Positions 45,634 through 57,757 are shown, counted from the stretch's first letter. The stretch is DNA of 64,000 nucleotides from Trichostrongylus colubriformis (GCA_963978905.1 OZ022259.1:46394727-46458726); one strand, 5' to 3'. The notes: generated from the sequence alone by a model not told the origin. Numbers and translations: made by a program.

Positions 45634-48600
45634 TTAGTTGAGCCCAAGTTGCTTTTTGATCAGTGCGGTGACGAGACGGAACGGTCGTTCTTCGAATTCG
45701 ATGTACTGATCGTGTGGAATTTTCACTTGATCGCCTTTCATGCGATTCAGCAACGTTACACATACGATGGCAGCTGAAAATAATCAAGAATCGGGTAAAA
45801 TTTTATTGACCGTTTTTCCCCGTGAAATAGCCAGTATTCACATAACACTTCGAGCACACTCTTTAAGGGCTATCTGCACAAAGAGTCTGTTGTAGTTCGC
45901 GACTAAGAGACCACTTGTTCGGGCCCTGCTGTGCAACGTGGTCAATAGGCCCATGGCAAGCACTCCGCCTCAAGCCATAACCTGTGAGGCCACGTTCATA
46001 CTCTGCGGTGCTGACGGCAGGGCGTGGCTGCGTGCTGCCTCTCCGTCCATGCAACCCTACCTAGTTGCCTGCGTCGTCTCGGTACCTTGCCGTGCAATTG
46101 TCTCGCTGTCTCGTGAACGAAGCCACGCCTTGCTGGCGCTGAGTTTTGATTCTTATGCGAGTGTTCCTTTGTTTGGGCTGGCGCACACAACTGCGTGCGT
46201 CACACATGAAGCATGCTAATTGGGCTTGACCGATATCGATCGATCAGTAGCATCACTCAAACGGTTTCAGAACCGGGGAACTTGCAAAAATGGAAAAGGG
46301 AAACAATTCCTCCTGTCATTCTCGTCCTTATACCCCTGTAGGAATTGAGAACCCCAGCTTTGCTGCGAAGCGGGATAGGAATTTCCCGCCATTCGCCTTT
46401 CGAAGCTCCTGATCAGCCCATATCAGTTGCTCTCACTTCCGTTCCCTTACCACTGATGTCCCCTTATCACCCCCCCCCCCATATTACTTTAAAATTTCAG
46501 GATCCCATCTTTGCTGCGAAGCGGGATATGAATTTCCTGACATTTGCCTTTCGAGGCTCCTTTTCAGCCCTTATCAGATGCTATCACTTCCGTTCCCTTA
46601 CCATTGATGTCCCCTTACCACTCCTTATATCACCTCGAGTATTCAGGGTCCCAGCTTTTCTGCGAAGCGGGATAGGAATTTCCCGCCATTAGCCTTTCGA
46701 GGCTCCTTATCAGCTCTTATCAGTTGCTATCACTTTCGTTCCCTCTCCGCTGATGTCTCCTTACCACCCCTTGTAACATTTTCAAAACTCAAAGTTTCAG
46801 CTCTACTGCGACGCGAGATATGAATTTCGTGACAGACGGACAAAGGGACGAACGGACGGAGGGACGTACAGACAGACGAAGCGTTTTATATATAGTAAGG
46901 ATATACGATAATGTAGTTTTGGCACTAGGTCTGTTTGTTGTGATAAGCGGAGTAGCCCTGACGAGGCCAGGCGGGGCAAACTCGCGGGCGACAGCCACAA
47001 AGTAGCTCTTCGAGCCTAAGCTTAGGACTCAAGCCTAGAAAGCACGGCGATCACTCCGCTTTGGAGATAACATACATGGGAGGATAGTCGCGCTTCGGCT
47101 GAGTAGGCCGAGAGCAAAGGCTTGAAACCACGACGAGGTAGTTTGAAAGATTGGAAAAATACACGTCCAGCCAAACCAAGAGGGTATCTGAACACCATGC
47201 GTCCAACATAAAGGAATCATCCACGCAAAAAAGAGTTTTTATGTTACCCATATAATTATGTTGTATTTGCCTAATGGGGCCGCATGCAAAGTTACACGCG
47301 AAAAAAATGTGAATCCGGCTAAGGTAAAGCACCACAAAATCTTGGCCGGTGGACGGAGCCTTCGAGTAAGTGCCCACCCCGTCGTCCGCCGCGGTCGGAG
47401 ATGCATTGTAGGAACGGAAAGTTACGTAAACAGTCCCACTCTCCGTTCCCAACAGCGGCGGACGACGGGACGGGACTTTTACACGGAGGTCCTGCCCAGC
47501 CAGCCAAGAATTTGGGAGCTGTATTAGCCGAATTCTCACTTTTTCGCGTGAAACTTTGCAGGCAGCCCTTATTAGGCAAATACTACATAAATATAAGGGT
47601 AACAAAGAAACCAGTTTTCCCATGTACTTTAATGCGAAATTGTGGAGGTAAATAAATGTGCGTTTGCTCTTACGATCATTCAAAAGAACCAGCGATTAGA
47701 CATGTGATGTTGTCGTTTCTGAAAATGTTTGTGCGCTAAGGTTATCGAAATGTACTAAACGCAAGCCTCCGATATGTTTGATGCAGCTCTGCTGGCAACG
47801 ATTATACCTCCTCATAGGAAAAGTATTTGTACAGAAAGTAAGGCCACGTTCATACTCTGCAATGCTGGCGTGAGGGAGTGGCTGCGTTCCTCTGCGTCTC
47901 CGGCTATGCCACCCTGCCTCGTTGCCTGTAAACGCCCACGCCCTGCCGGCGCTGAGTACGAACCGGCCGAGGTTTACTAAGTTAAGAACGGTATACCATT
48001 AGAGTAGGAAGCTCACGTGGCACGCTCCATACGGCGTGGGACACGGTATCGCTTTAGGATCTGACTATAAAGATTTCCGTAGCTCGCATGCTGCACAAAG
48101 TGACGCGAATTTTTCTGTTTCTCGAACACATATTCGCGGATGGAGCGGACAGCGAATGATTTTTCACGTATACCACCTACACACAGTATCTCAGCACATA
48201 ATCTGAGAACTGCCTTATATAAACATTTTTGTAACTAGGAAAAAAGAATCAAGGCCACAGTTTGTCAATGCTCTAGAGCATTCGTCCGGTAATAGGTTTC
48301 CAACTCCACTGCACCACACTACGTTATTCAAAATTTCAAGAGCTCACCTTTGACACCGGCGCGATACGTCATCGAAGCAAAACATGTGCTTTCCATTTCA
48401 ATATTCCTGACCCCTTTCTCGTGAAGGACCTTTAGAAAATCGAATTTGTCATCTGATTTGTATTCACAGAAAAAGCCATCGAGACGCATTTGGCCTAAAA
48501 AGAGGTTTGCTTGAGGGATCCTGTACTTTGGAATCAAGAAAATCAAAAAACCTTAGAATCAGAAAACTTTGTCACCGAACTGTTGATAATTTTGAATAGC

Positions 48601-51600
48601 TGTCCGCAGCAAGAATAGCTATACGTAAATAGAAATCATAGAGTGGACGGATACAATAACAGTAAAGAAGGTAATGCCTGTTGGACATGGCCATGGTGCC
48701 GCTTTTCTGTAGTGCTCCCTATCTTCACCCCTTTGGCGTTAATTGTAAAATTAGATTCAGTCACAAGCTAATAATGATTGCTCGCTATAGCTCGGAAGGC
48801 AACCAAATACGACCAGCAGATCGCGGAAAATCTGACCGTAGACGAGGGTCTCCACAGCTGTGAAAACTAGGTTAGGCATCCCCGCTTGTTTAACTCTGGA
48901 TGCATATCGCATAACTGATGCAAGAAAACAAGGTGTCAAGAAAATGCGCGGACTCCACCTGTTGAGGGAGAGGAAATCGAGGGAATCGTTTACGGAAAAA
49001 TTAGTTTTTTGTTACCCTTGTACTATGATGTGTATGCTTAGTAAGGGGCGCATGCAAAGTTTCACGCGAAAAAGTGAGCATTCGGATAAGATACAGCTCC
49101 CCAAATTCTTCGCATCTGATTATCGCGCGGTGTGCCTTCGAACCTGGCTGTAACCATGATTTCTTTATTCCAAAAGAAAATTGAATCTTTTTGATAAGCG
49201 ACCTATATGTGTATTTGAAACGAAGACAAAAGTCTACAGATGTCTTCCAAAGGCAGTCCATTGGAAGCCAGGGAATTCGGAAATATTGTTAGGTTGAGGA
49301 ATAAGCTCCGGCCGCTTTTTTATTCTCTGTGTTTCGCAAAGTTCTCTTCCCCTTTAGACGAAGTTATATATGCCTTCTCCTCTAATTGCTCAATATCTAT
49401 GAGGTTCAAAAATGAAGTAATCTGAGGGTAAAAATTCGCATCCCGACATTTCTCCTTCGACTACCATTGAGGGCAAAAAAATGTATGCGCGTATGCTTTT
49501 GACACAGCTTTTTCAGCTCTACGAAAAAGTACTGCTTATCGTCGGGAACGCTCAAGTGTGTGCTGTTTTTGGAGCTTACAGATGCAGTGCACTTTTTATG
49601 CCAAAAATAGAGATTTTACCAAACACTTCAATTGCACAGGAAAACCCTCAATACATACATTGGTAGATAGATGATGACGATGTCTTTTTTTCCCTCATTT
49701 GATTTTATCTGACGTGAAAATTCTAGCTTTTTTGGACTTCGATGCGCAAAAAGGGCAGATTATTGCCTATAAATCACTTATTTTCTAAACCTTGAAAACA
49801 ACAGTCGATCGAATGAACAAAAACAAACGGAACTACTAGGATGCTGAGATATGGGCAAAAGCTTCGGTATCGGACGGGACACGAACCCGCCCTCCACAGG
49901 GGTGTCGGTAGTGTAATGGATTAGCACATATGCCCGGAAGGCATGGAGTGCGGGTTCAAGTCCCGTCCGACACCGAAACTTTTGCCCATATCTCAGCATT
50001 CTAGTAGTAACTTTCGCATCGCGGGCTGCGGCGATAATCAGCAGATATCTAAAATTAAAAATAACAAACGGAACTGTTTTGTGGAGCTGAAAAAGCTTTA
50101 TCGAAAACATACGCGCATATATTTTTGACCTCGATGGCAGTCGAAGAAAAGGAAATGTTTAGAATGCGAATTTTTGCTTTCAGATTATGTACGTCAATTC
50201 CAAACTACAAAAATATTGAGCAATTGAAGAAATCGGAAAACAATAAGCACTTCTTCATAGAGCAGAAAAAGCTCTATCGAACACATATACAAGGTTTGCC
50301 AAAGGTAAGGAGAACGTTATGAAACACAGAGAATAAAAAAGGTAGGAACTTATTCCTCAACTCAATATAATGTTATAGTGGAACTTTATTGATGAAATCC
50401 ACAAACACTATTCCAGTTGAGCCCCATTTTAATTCAAACTCTTTGACCTACCCTCATAGAAATCATCGGCACACAGTGTCAAGCCTGTTTCTACTGGTAT
50501 CTTCTTTTCCTTGGCAAGAGTGATAAGATCATTTCGAAGATCTTCATCTAGGTGTGTGTCACGTTCTACCTGAAAGATGCAGTTGTGTTAATACCGATAG
50601 GCGAAATTCTGGAAACGAAATTTTACTAAATTATATCCAAAGCTGTCGAAAATATTCCGCTACTGCGAAACTAGTACACCACCCTATCACAACCTTTACC
50701 TTCACATGATTCATGTAGGGTTATAGCTATGAAACGACCTTGTGCAGTTCTTTACACGAAACAAGGACCAATTTCGGATGGCGTTTTCGAAACAATAGAG
50801 AGCAGTGCTACCACCATATTGCTGGCCGCCATTATAGAACAAGACGTCGTGGTTCGCGTCTGTACCTCTGGCGCGCCGCACGTCGGCTACGCCTTCAGCT
50901 GTAGCTCAGCACCTAAGGGATCGCCTCTCCAAACGGCGCTATGCCTTGCCAAGTCGTAGTGAAGTAGGCCGGTCGGCGTGCTGAGCTCTAGTCAGCCGCG
51001 TTTGCTATTTCTGAGGAAGGGGACAGCAGCGGGTGATAGGAAAGGAAGCCTGCGGGGTGCAGGGTATTACTGTGTCACCAGAAATGCCTTCTGGCCGTTT
51101 CACGAGGGAAGAGACAAGATCGGGCCTGATAATGAGTTCCGGTTGGAAGATAGCGTAAGTTGACAAATGTGGGTACTGGGTAATTGGATAGGTAATTTAC
51201 CTTTATGTCAGGATTTCGCAACGCGGCGTGTTGCAAGCGAAGCGATGTGAACGAGCTGAAGGTGCTGTTTTTTCGAGTCCCAAAGCGATTACAGATCAAC
51301 TGTGAATGGCGTCTCTAGCATAAAGTGTAATCGCTCTAAGACCCAACTATAGCAGTGCGCATAGCGCCACACATCACCTCGCACTCCGGTCGTCGTGGTG
51401 TGATAGGGTACACACGCGACAAATGTAAGTAGTTGTGTGTACATATAACAATCACAGTTATGGTAACCAATGTATTTGCCGTTGCATTATACATAGTGTA
51501 GAAGCAGGGTATCCTGGACGTGATGGTGAAGGAGCTCTTGGAGGGACCACTGAAGATCATCCTGTAGCCAAAGATATTGCCCTGGTAGCGCACAGAAGGG

Positions 51601-54600
51601 AAGAGCTCCAGGAAATTGCATAAATGGCAGAATAGGGTGGCTCGCGGCGCGGCGAGTGCGAGTCGTTTGGAATATCGCGCAAGACGCAATGGGCTGGTAC
51701 CGTAAGGAACCTTCAAAAATAGGCGAACTCCCGGAGCTTTCAACTTGCGATCTTTGAAAGTCCCTTACGGTACCAGCCCATTGCGACTTTAGCGGAACTT
51801 CAAACGACTCATACTGACGGCGACGCGAGTGCGAAGCCGCGAAGCGAAAATTCCACCAATCGACCCTCACCCGGACTGCCATGGGGAATCATCGAAAGGG
51901 CGGAAAACTTTTCGGTACCTAGGGAGTGATCTAGTGACTCAAGGTACAGTGGACCCGGCCCGTACGGGAGCGAATGTTGGCCCACAAAAAAGATTCATGA
52001 AAGGCACGCAGCCGAAATGGTGATGTCAAGATGGGCATGTGGCTGAACAAGGTCTGGAACGGGGACGTGAGAGCGGTCGACCCAGGCTTACCTTTTGTCC
52101 TCCAATCCACTGCACATATTTGTCCTTCAGTTCGCCATTCATCGCATTTACTGTGACGACTACCGTTCCCGGCTCAACACCAACTCCTCCAGAGGTGCCG
52201 AGGCGAATGAACCTAAAATCAGAATCTGTATTCGCCCTGGCGAAAAAAGTTTTTCACGGAAGAACTTACTTAACATCCTTTGCCTTTGCATGATGCAGCA
52301 GCTTCAACGCTTCCACCAGCATAATACTCAGTGATGGTGTTCCCATCCCGTGCTAAATTTTCATACATTTTTTCTCTTTGCCTGCATAGAAGATAAAATT
52401 TTCAGGTGCGCATGATGCATCTGATTTTTACGGATTACTGCTGTTGTGAATTCACAACCATAATATCTCATTCTTATCAACAAGCAGCTACAATTGAATG
52501 ATAGCATGTTAGTTCGAGTTATTCACCTTCAGACATAACTCAGGTAGGCACTTCTTGAAACGATACCGCAGGCATAACCTCGCGGTTTCATAAGTGCGCA
52601 ATAAACTATGATCCTAGGTGTTGCCTCTGGCGCAGTGCATCCTTTCATACTCTAGCAGGAGTGTCTCCAGTGGACCCCTTCGGGCCGGGAATGAGACGAT
52701 ATCTATGCCTCGCCCACATCTGCCTGTATTTAAACCCCAATTGCAATGTATAAACACATACTACACGTGCCTGTACATCTTTTGGTAATCCACCAGAACT
52801 GCTATGGGATTCAGAAGCATACTCATTCCCACTTCAGCTGGCGAGAGTTGATGAATCTCCAACTAATCATCGGATCTGTTCTTACACCAAACAATGTTCA
52901 GTTGATGCTAATTGGATACAACGCGACTCATAATAATGCAGGCCACTGCTGCACCTTATCCCATGGATTTGGCCTCAAAATCTATTACATTCGATTGCAC
53001 GTCATAAAAAAAGAGCTCCCGATGGGAAACATAAGTCCACAAACATATGTTTTTTTCATTTCAACTCAAACCCAGCCCTATCCCATAATGCGATTATTGA
53101 AGTGCACTTTTCATCCCCAGTCATTACTACATGTATTGTGGATTAATTGACGTTACTTTCAGAACTACGCTGTTTCAGCATCCTTTCGGGTGGACAGGTC
53201 GTTCTGCAACTAGAAATGTTGCTCCTCTATAGTGATGCAACGCGCAGTCATCAGAGAGTTATGGCCTCGCCCCAACCACGACGAAACAACTAGCCACGCC
53301 CACTGTTTGACGTGATTAGCAGAACCGGTGGTCACCATTTGGCAAAACTAATGGCGAGAGCACAGCTGACAGGGTTAGGCTGCTCACATTATTGGACTTC
53401 GCATAGCTCCTTTACGCAACGTTGGGCCAAGCAATCCGTAATCTCCGAGCCAGAAGTCAAGGTAACCCTATATTCTGAATTTTTATACTTCTGTTTCACT
53501 GTTTCGCCAGTTGCGCATCCTCTAGCGCCCCCTGTTTCGTAACTGACAGCAACAACCCATGCATGATATCGTGGATCAAGCATTCAACTCCCCTTCCATT
53601 GCTCGATCTTCGGGACCAGGCCGTGACAGTATTGCACTGTAATCTATTGCCTCGAGCACTCATGCTATACAAGTTACTATCTGATGCGTCGCTTATCCTA
53701 GAAAACACCTCTAAGAAGGCGTTTATACTCAGCGCCGGCAGGGGGTGGCTGCGCTTACAGGCAACGATGCCGTGTTGCACGGGGAAGCGCAGACACGACA
53801 CGGGCAACGAGGCAGTCTAGTGTAGGCGGAGACGTAGAGACACGTAGCCACGCTTTGTCGCCGGCACTGCAAGTATGAACACGGTCTGAGCAACATTATG
53901 ATGAACTCACATTGATCCACAAAACTGGACCGGTCTTGTACATAACAAAACGATCACTTTTCGAGAGATTTTCACTGCAGTCCAATTTGCACTCCTTGGA
54001 AAACCATTCAGCGTACAGCTTCAGTCTTGTCGGTGAACCACCAGTACATACAAACTAAAAAAGGAATCGTAATGAGATCATGTTGACATCTGGATACAAC
54101 TTTGCTTTCTTAATTGCTTGATGACCGAGTTTCGCGACTCGCAGACTATAGCCGCGCATGGATGCAAAGTGTCCGACTACTTTGATCGATTGTTTGAATG
54201 TATGTCACGGCGCTGCAACTTTTCAATGATGATGCGTTATGTTATGCTAATCTATTACATCATGAATTATCATGGATAGAAATAAAGTGCGATCATGCAA
54301 GCAATAATTGATAGTTATGATTCTGAAACTAGATAAATGAAGAAAAAAACGAAGCGCTGTATTAACGGGTAGAAAGGGTGATTTGTTGAATTTTGGTCGA
54401 TAACATGCAACAACATGGCTGGCGAGTGAACAAATTGTTGTATTTGCGGAATACCCTTATCCAGGCTCTTATAAATCTAACCTTAATGGGGAACATCCAT
54501 GTAAATCCATATATAAGGAATCGTCCATGAAAACTCCAGAATTCAAGTTTGCCTTAAAATCGCCCCTTTAGATACAGTATATGAGCAGAAATACGAGAAG

Positions 54601-57600
54601 AACCGAGAAATTCTCTTTGTTTCAAGGTAGAAATCAAAAGACTGAGAAAACAGCGGTTAGTTTGAATTCCCACTGAGAAAAATTCGAACAGCCGTCAGCA
54701 GCCAGAGCGCAGTACAAATTTTCGCGCCAAATGTTCTTTTTTATTCGCACTGTGCGTCCCTGACTACGTGACTGTTGTATCTTCGCTCCTTAGCTCTCCC
54801 ACACCCACTCGGTCGTCCCACCCCGTCGTCCGCCACTTCGGAGAGCTCTATCTCAATTGGATTCTTGTTTATGCGCGTGAAAATTTGCATGCGGCCCTTA
54901 GTAAGCAGCTATCATATAAATATGTGGGAACTGAAGAACTTAAATTTCCGTGGACGATTCCTTCAATATTTACCTTTTAACAGGATCGTCCCTTTCCCCA
55001 TTACATGTTATCCGTTTTAATCTTGTCAGTGATACCTTTTGACACAGGGTTATACGACAGAGGGTGTATAGCCTTATGTTGAAAAATCGCATTCGCGGCA
55101 TTTCACACCAACGGCGTCATCAGCACGACTTGCCACTGTCAGCAGGGATTCCGCTCAGGACCCAAAATTATGGCACCGTGGGAACCTTTTCAAAAGAGCT
55201 GCATTTGTTGCGTGCTGAAGACTGCAAATCATGATGCAGTGATGCAGACTGTATTTGCAGGCTCCTTTCGCAATGATGGGCATCTAATAAAATGTTGCCC
55301 ATTTAAGCATCTTGAGTGGATTTTTGAGGGTCCAATCTGCACTCTCAGGTATATACTTTTGCTTTTCTTTGTTTTCGCCTGAGCATCAATGTAGAAAAGT
55401 GATTCCTATCCTCTTCCCCCTTCTAGGCTGAGGTTTTAATGTCCATAGTAAGAGCCCCTTACGCTCTTCACCACAGTTCAATCTTTGGGCCTCTAAAACA
55501 ACTAAATTCAACAACAAAAACTAAAAAGTTATAAGCGGCTACAAACAACAACAAATATACAACATCAACTTAAAAGCGCTCAATAATCAGCAAATAACTA
55601 CTTCGGACGCCAAGTTAAAGGATTTCTACGCAGTCGCACGTGAAAAACCAACTCGACTTGCCGCGCCGCTCGCCTCGAGCGGCCGCGCAGTTTTTCGCAT
55701 AAGGCAACACACTCTACAACAAAGCGTGCGCTAAGTTCCCCCATTGCACTGAAAACACGGCTAATCGAGTGCCGCCCTGACCCAAAACGATAGTACCCTT
55801 TATTGGCCCGTGAAAAATCCTCATATCCTGTCACTGCCGTACAAAGGCGAATTGATGGCAGCAACGCTAAGGTATGGAAGCCCGACCTCGAAATCTTATT
55901 ATAAGGTTGTTGCAAAATTAATTTCGATTTCAAAAAATGTATAAATAAGTAGATTTTTTATCCTGAACTATTCCATTTCAAGGGAAGCCAGGCATTCCAT
56001 TTAGTAGATTTTTTTCTGCTCTTTCAAAAACTTCTATGAATGTCGCTCTAAGTTTTCCAGCCGGCCTTTTCCAGGGCTGCGTATAATCATGATCCGACGC
56101 GACTATCGAGTCATCATGCCTACGAATTTAAATTGGGACACTCCGCAGCGGAGGCAGCCCGTAATCTCAGCAGTGTTTTTGGGAGGAATTGTCCTTGCAA
56201 ACGGACAGTGGAGCTCTGGTTTAAAAAGTTTGCTTCTGGCGATTTTGATCCCGAAGCGAAGTTGGGTCGCGTCCGTAGGTCGTCGCTTAACGAAGAAGAT
56301 TTAAGGAGAGCCGTCGAAGCAAACCTGGAGACGAATACTCGTACGTTAGCCGAAGACCCAGGCGTACATTACTCTACGGTGGCCAGACACTTGCTGGAGA
56401 TCGGCAAGGTGAAGAAGATGTTGAAGTGGGTGCCTCATGAGCTGACCGATGAGCAGCGTCTGGCACGTTTCGACATCTGCTCCAACCTCCTAGTTCGCTA
56501 TAAAAATGAGCCACTTGTAAACCGTATTATAACTGCAGATGAAAAATGGGTTCTTTCTGACAACAGGAAACGGGAACTAGTCTGGATAGATGAGCATGCT
56601 CCTCAAAAAACTTTTCCTAAACACGACCTTCACCCTAAAAACTGTGTGGTGGTGTTGTAAAGGCGTAATCCATTATAAATTCTTGCAACATGGTCAGCCA
56701 TTACAGCAGAGTCTCACTGTTGTGATCTGGAGCAAATGTATAGGAAGTTGTCAAAATTGTGGCCGGCGGTGGTGAATAGAAGAGGGCCGATCCTGTTACA
56801 GGACAACGCAAGGCCACACACCTCACAAATCACTCGGCCAAAATTGACCCACTTGGGTGTAAAAGTTCTCCCTTACCCAACGTATTTTCCCGACCTCTCC
56901 CCCACAGAAAATCACTTTTTTCAAACCCTAAATTCTCATCTGCGCCAGAAACAATTTGCTAATTTAGACGATGTTGAATGTGCCTTCCTTGAGTTCGTTG
57001 ATTCTCGTGAGGGTAGTTTCTATAGTGAAGGCCTAAAATTATTGCCTGTTCGCAAAAATATGTAGATTCTGATGGTTTTCACTACGATTGATAAACTTGT
57101 GTTTAAGCCGAGTTATAGTAGTTTGAAGTATGCGGTCCGTTTTCGAAATTAATTTTGCAACAACCTGTCAGTCTTGGGCAGCATTCATACTCCGCGGTGC
57201 TGCCAGCGTACCTGCGGTTACAGGCAGCGAGGCAGAGTGACACGGAGGAAGACGCTGAAGTAACGCAGCCATGTCCCGCCGCAGGCGCCGCAAAGTATGA
57301 ACGCGGTCTTGGGTAAGGCCGTGTTGGAGGGCTAAGTGCGCGTCTTTTCATAAAGTTGCTACGTTTCCTTGTGTCATTAGAATTTTTTACATATTTTCCC
57401 TACGTGGACATCCGAACAATTAATTTTGCAACAACCTAATACATTGATTAACAGCACAGGTAACTATTGGTTGAGGTACTCAAATTAAGTCAACATTTCA
57501 ACTTACTTTAACGTCTCCGAATGTCTTTGGAATATCAACCGTCTTTAACCCAAATCCAAAATGATACAGGAAGTCATCGTCGACATTTTCGAGGTATTTG

Positions 57601-57640
57601 TTCCTGAGACCAAAGGCCGGATAGGCGAGCATCTTCTTTT
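45634..57640 (-). CDS. upp-1: Uridine phosphorylase, complete 7-exon gene
   Basis: Cleaves uridine reversibly to uracil and ribose-1-phosphate in the pyrimidine salvage pathway; the family is cytosolic. Exons in coding order (high to low coordinate): 57632-57507, 54054-53911, 52352-52270, 52212-52092, 50569-50452, 48494-48348, 45773-45634 (TAA). All junctions are GT-AG and the phases fit, giving 292 residues; family members are usually about 300. Visible family motifs are FGDVKFVCTGGSP (about 39-51), KTGPVLWINHGMGTPS (about 81-96), the phosphate-loop segment IRLGTSGG (about 119-126), DFYEGQMRLDG (about 194-204; Gln and Arg match the uracil-binding pair), NIEMES (about 228-233; ribose-contacting Met-Glu) and CVTLLNR near the C terminus. 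The start is the ATG at 57632, 8 nt after a TTACAG acceptor that looks like a trans-splice site; no in-frame ATG lies upstream. Introns of 57 bp to 3.5 kb hold mariner, MITE, tandem-monomer and tRNA-bearing elements. The gene name follows C. elegans usage. Confidence 0.93.
45984..46155. repeat. GC-rich palindromic MITE
   Basis: GAGGCCACGTTCATACTCTG at one end and an inverse-like GCTGGCGCTGAGTTTTG at the other. Relatives at 47839-47972, 53716-53888 and 57175-57310. Confidence 0.55.
46172..46905 (+). repeat. Tandem-monomer repeat family 1, copy in uridine phosphorylase intron 6
   Basis: Head GGCTGGCGCACACAACTGCG, three to four monomers, and the same GACGGA-rich tail ending TTTATATATAGTAAGGAT. 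Confidence 0.65.
47212..47640. mobile_element. Palindromic MITE copy in intron 6
   Basis: Same family as 16083, both arms present; axis near 47430. The 210-codon minus frame here is repeat translation. Confidence 0.65.
47839..47972. repeat. GC-rich palindromic MITE copy
   Basis: AAGGCCACGTTCATACTCTG to CGAACCGGCCGAGG. Confidence 0.5.
48983..49155. repeat. Palindromic MITE, left half only
   Basis: GCATGCAAAGTTTCACGCGA and flanking text of the family; truncated at about 49155. Confidence 0.5.
49286..50365. mobile_element. Foldback element with tRNA-like centre
   Basis: Inverted arms beginning near GGTTGAGGAATAAG, flanked by TA (49284-49285 and 50366-50367). The arms are relatives of the 24137-25500 foldback. 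Here the centre holds the tRNA cloverleaf and a partial inverted copy of it. Lies in a uridine phosphorylase intron. Confidence 0.7.
49902..49974 (+). tRNA. tRNA cloverleaf in a foldback element (tRNA gene or tRNA-derived repeat)
   Basis: A full cloverleaf can be drawn: acceptor GTGTCGG/CCGACAC (7 bp), D stem GTGT/GCAC, anticodon stem TATGC/GCATG, 4-nt variable loop, T stem GCGGG/CCCGT with loop TTCAAGT. The loop CCGGAAG would give anticodon GGA, but position 33 is C instead of the normal U and a Ser tRNA should have a long variable arm, so decoding is doubtful. A partial inverted copy of its 3' half and flank lies at 49849-49893. Confidence 0.5.
51180..51425. repeat. MITE-like inverted repeat in intron 4
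   Basis: Block from AATTTACCTTTATGTCAGG to GTAGTCTG-type text with a palindromic interior; relative of 15466. Confidence 0.4.
51642..51880. repeat. Palindromic MITE in intron 3
   Basis: Arms share TACCGTAAGG and CTGGTACCG inverse copies around 51735, with CGCGAGTGCGAAGC outer parts; related to 58888-59165. Confidence 0.5.
51885..52080 (+). pseudogene. LINE reverse-transcriptase 3' fragment
   Basis: KTFRYLGSDLVTQGTVDPA is the thumb-region motif of non-LTR retrotransposons. The fragment ends a few bases from the donor of the fourth uridine phosphorylase exon (intron begins at 52091, antisense). Confidence 0.55.
52746..53150 (+). other. 134-codon open frame inside a uridine phosphorylase intron
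   Basis: An uninterrupted frame antisense to the host gene within the intron between its second and third exons. It is rich in His, Leu and Ile with no motif I recognise. The length is above chance expectation but there is no splice or promoter evidence. It could be unrecognised transposon cargo. Confidence 0.2.
53716..53888. repeat. GC-rich palindromic MITE copy
   Basis: TTTATACTCAGCGCCGGCAG to AAGTATGAACACGGTCTGA; ends about 20 bp from the donor of the second uridine phosphorylase exon. Confidence 0.55.
54516..54966. repeat. Palindromic MITE, diverged copy in intron 1
   Basis: Ends AAGGAATCGTCCATGAAA and GTGGACGATTCCTTCAA; the centre differs from 16083 and resembles that of 63311. Confidence 0.6.
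55598..55900 (-). other. Basic 111-codon open frame, probably repeat-derived
   Basis: Minus-strand frame ending TGA-free until 55598, with segments such as SISRVFSAMGELSARFVV and an Arg-rich tract. It lies in intron 1 of the uridine phosphorylase gene and abuts the left end of the mariner at 55902. Some base runs resemble the GC-rich arms of the MITEs at 51642 and 58888, so I favour a repeat over a gene. Confidence 0.25.
56133..57065 (+). pseudogene. Mariner transposase with Glu at the third catalytic position
   Basis: Frame 56133-56660 encodes the helix-turn-helix region and the first Asp (ITADEKWVLSDN). A frameshift at about 56640-56740 leads to 56736-57065 with LLQDNARPHTSQ (second Asp) and FPDLSPTENHFF. 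Exactly 34 residues separate the second Asp from a Glu where mariners have Asp. The length after joining would be close to the usual 340-350 residues. Confidence 0.82.
57175..57310. repeat. GC-rich palindromic MITE inside the mariner tail
   Basis: GCATTCATACTCCGCGGTGC to AAGTATGAACGCGGTCTTGG, between the two right TIRs of the mariner. Confidence 0.55.
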
Positions 57641-57757
57641 CTGTAATTAGCAGTATCTGTGTGATTCTCTGTGAGACACTGATAATAGTCGAACAAGACT
57701 TCAGTAACGGGGTATCGTGCTCGCATCTCGTCCATGGTCAAACTGTGTAAACAGCTT

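Larger units (their letters stand above)
55902..57437 (+). mobile_element. Mariner element in uridine phosphorylase intron 1
   Basis: The left TIR near 55902 reads AAGGTTGTTGCAAAATTAATT. Inverse copies occur twice on the right, at 57144-57166 and at 57414-57437, separated by a block with a MITE. TA flanks the outer pair. The transposase lies in three frames. Confidence 0.8.

Noticed and set aside
47051..47683. 210-codon minus-strand ORF as a gene
   Set aside because: It spans a palindromic MITE present in eight copies.
49902..49974. Confident functional tRNA-Ser(GGA)
   Set aside because: It lacks U33 and the long variable arm of Ser tRNAs and is embedded in a repeat; kept only as a cloverleaf of uncertain function.
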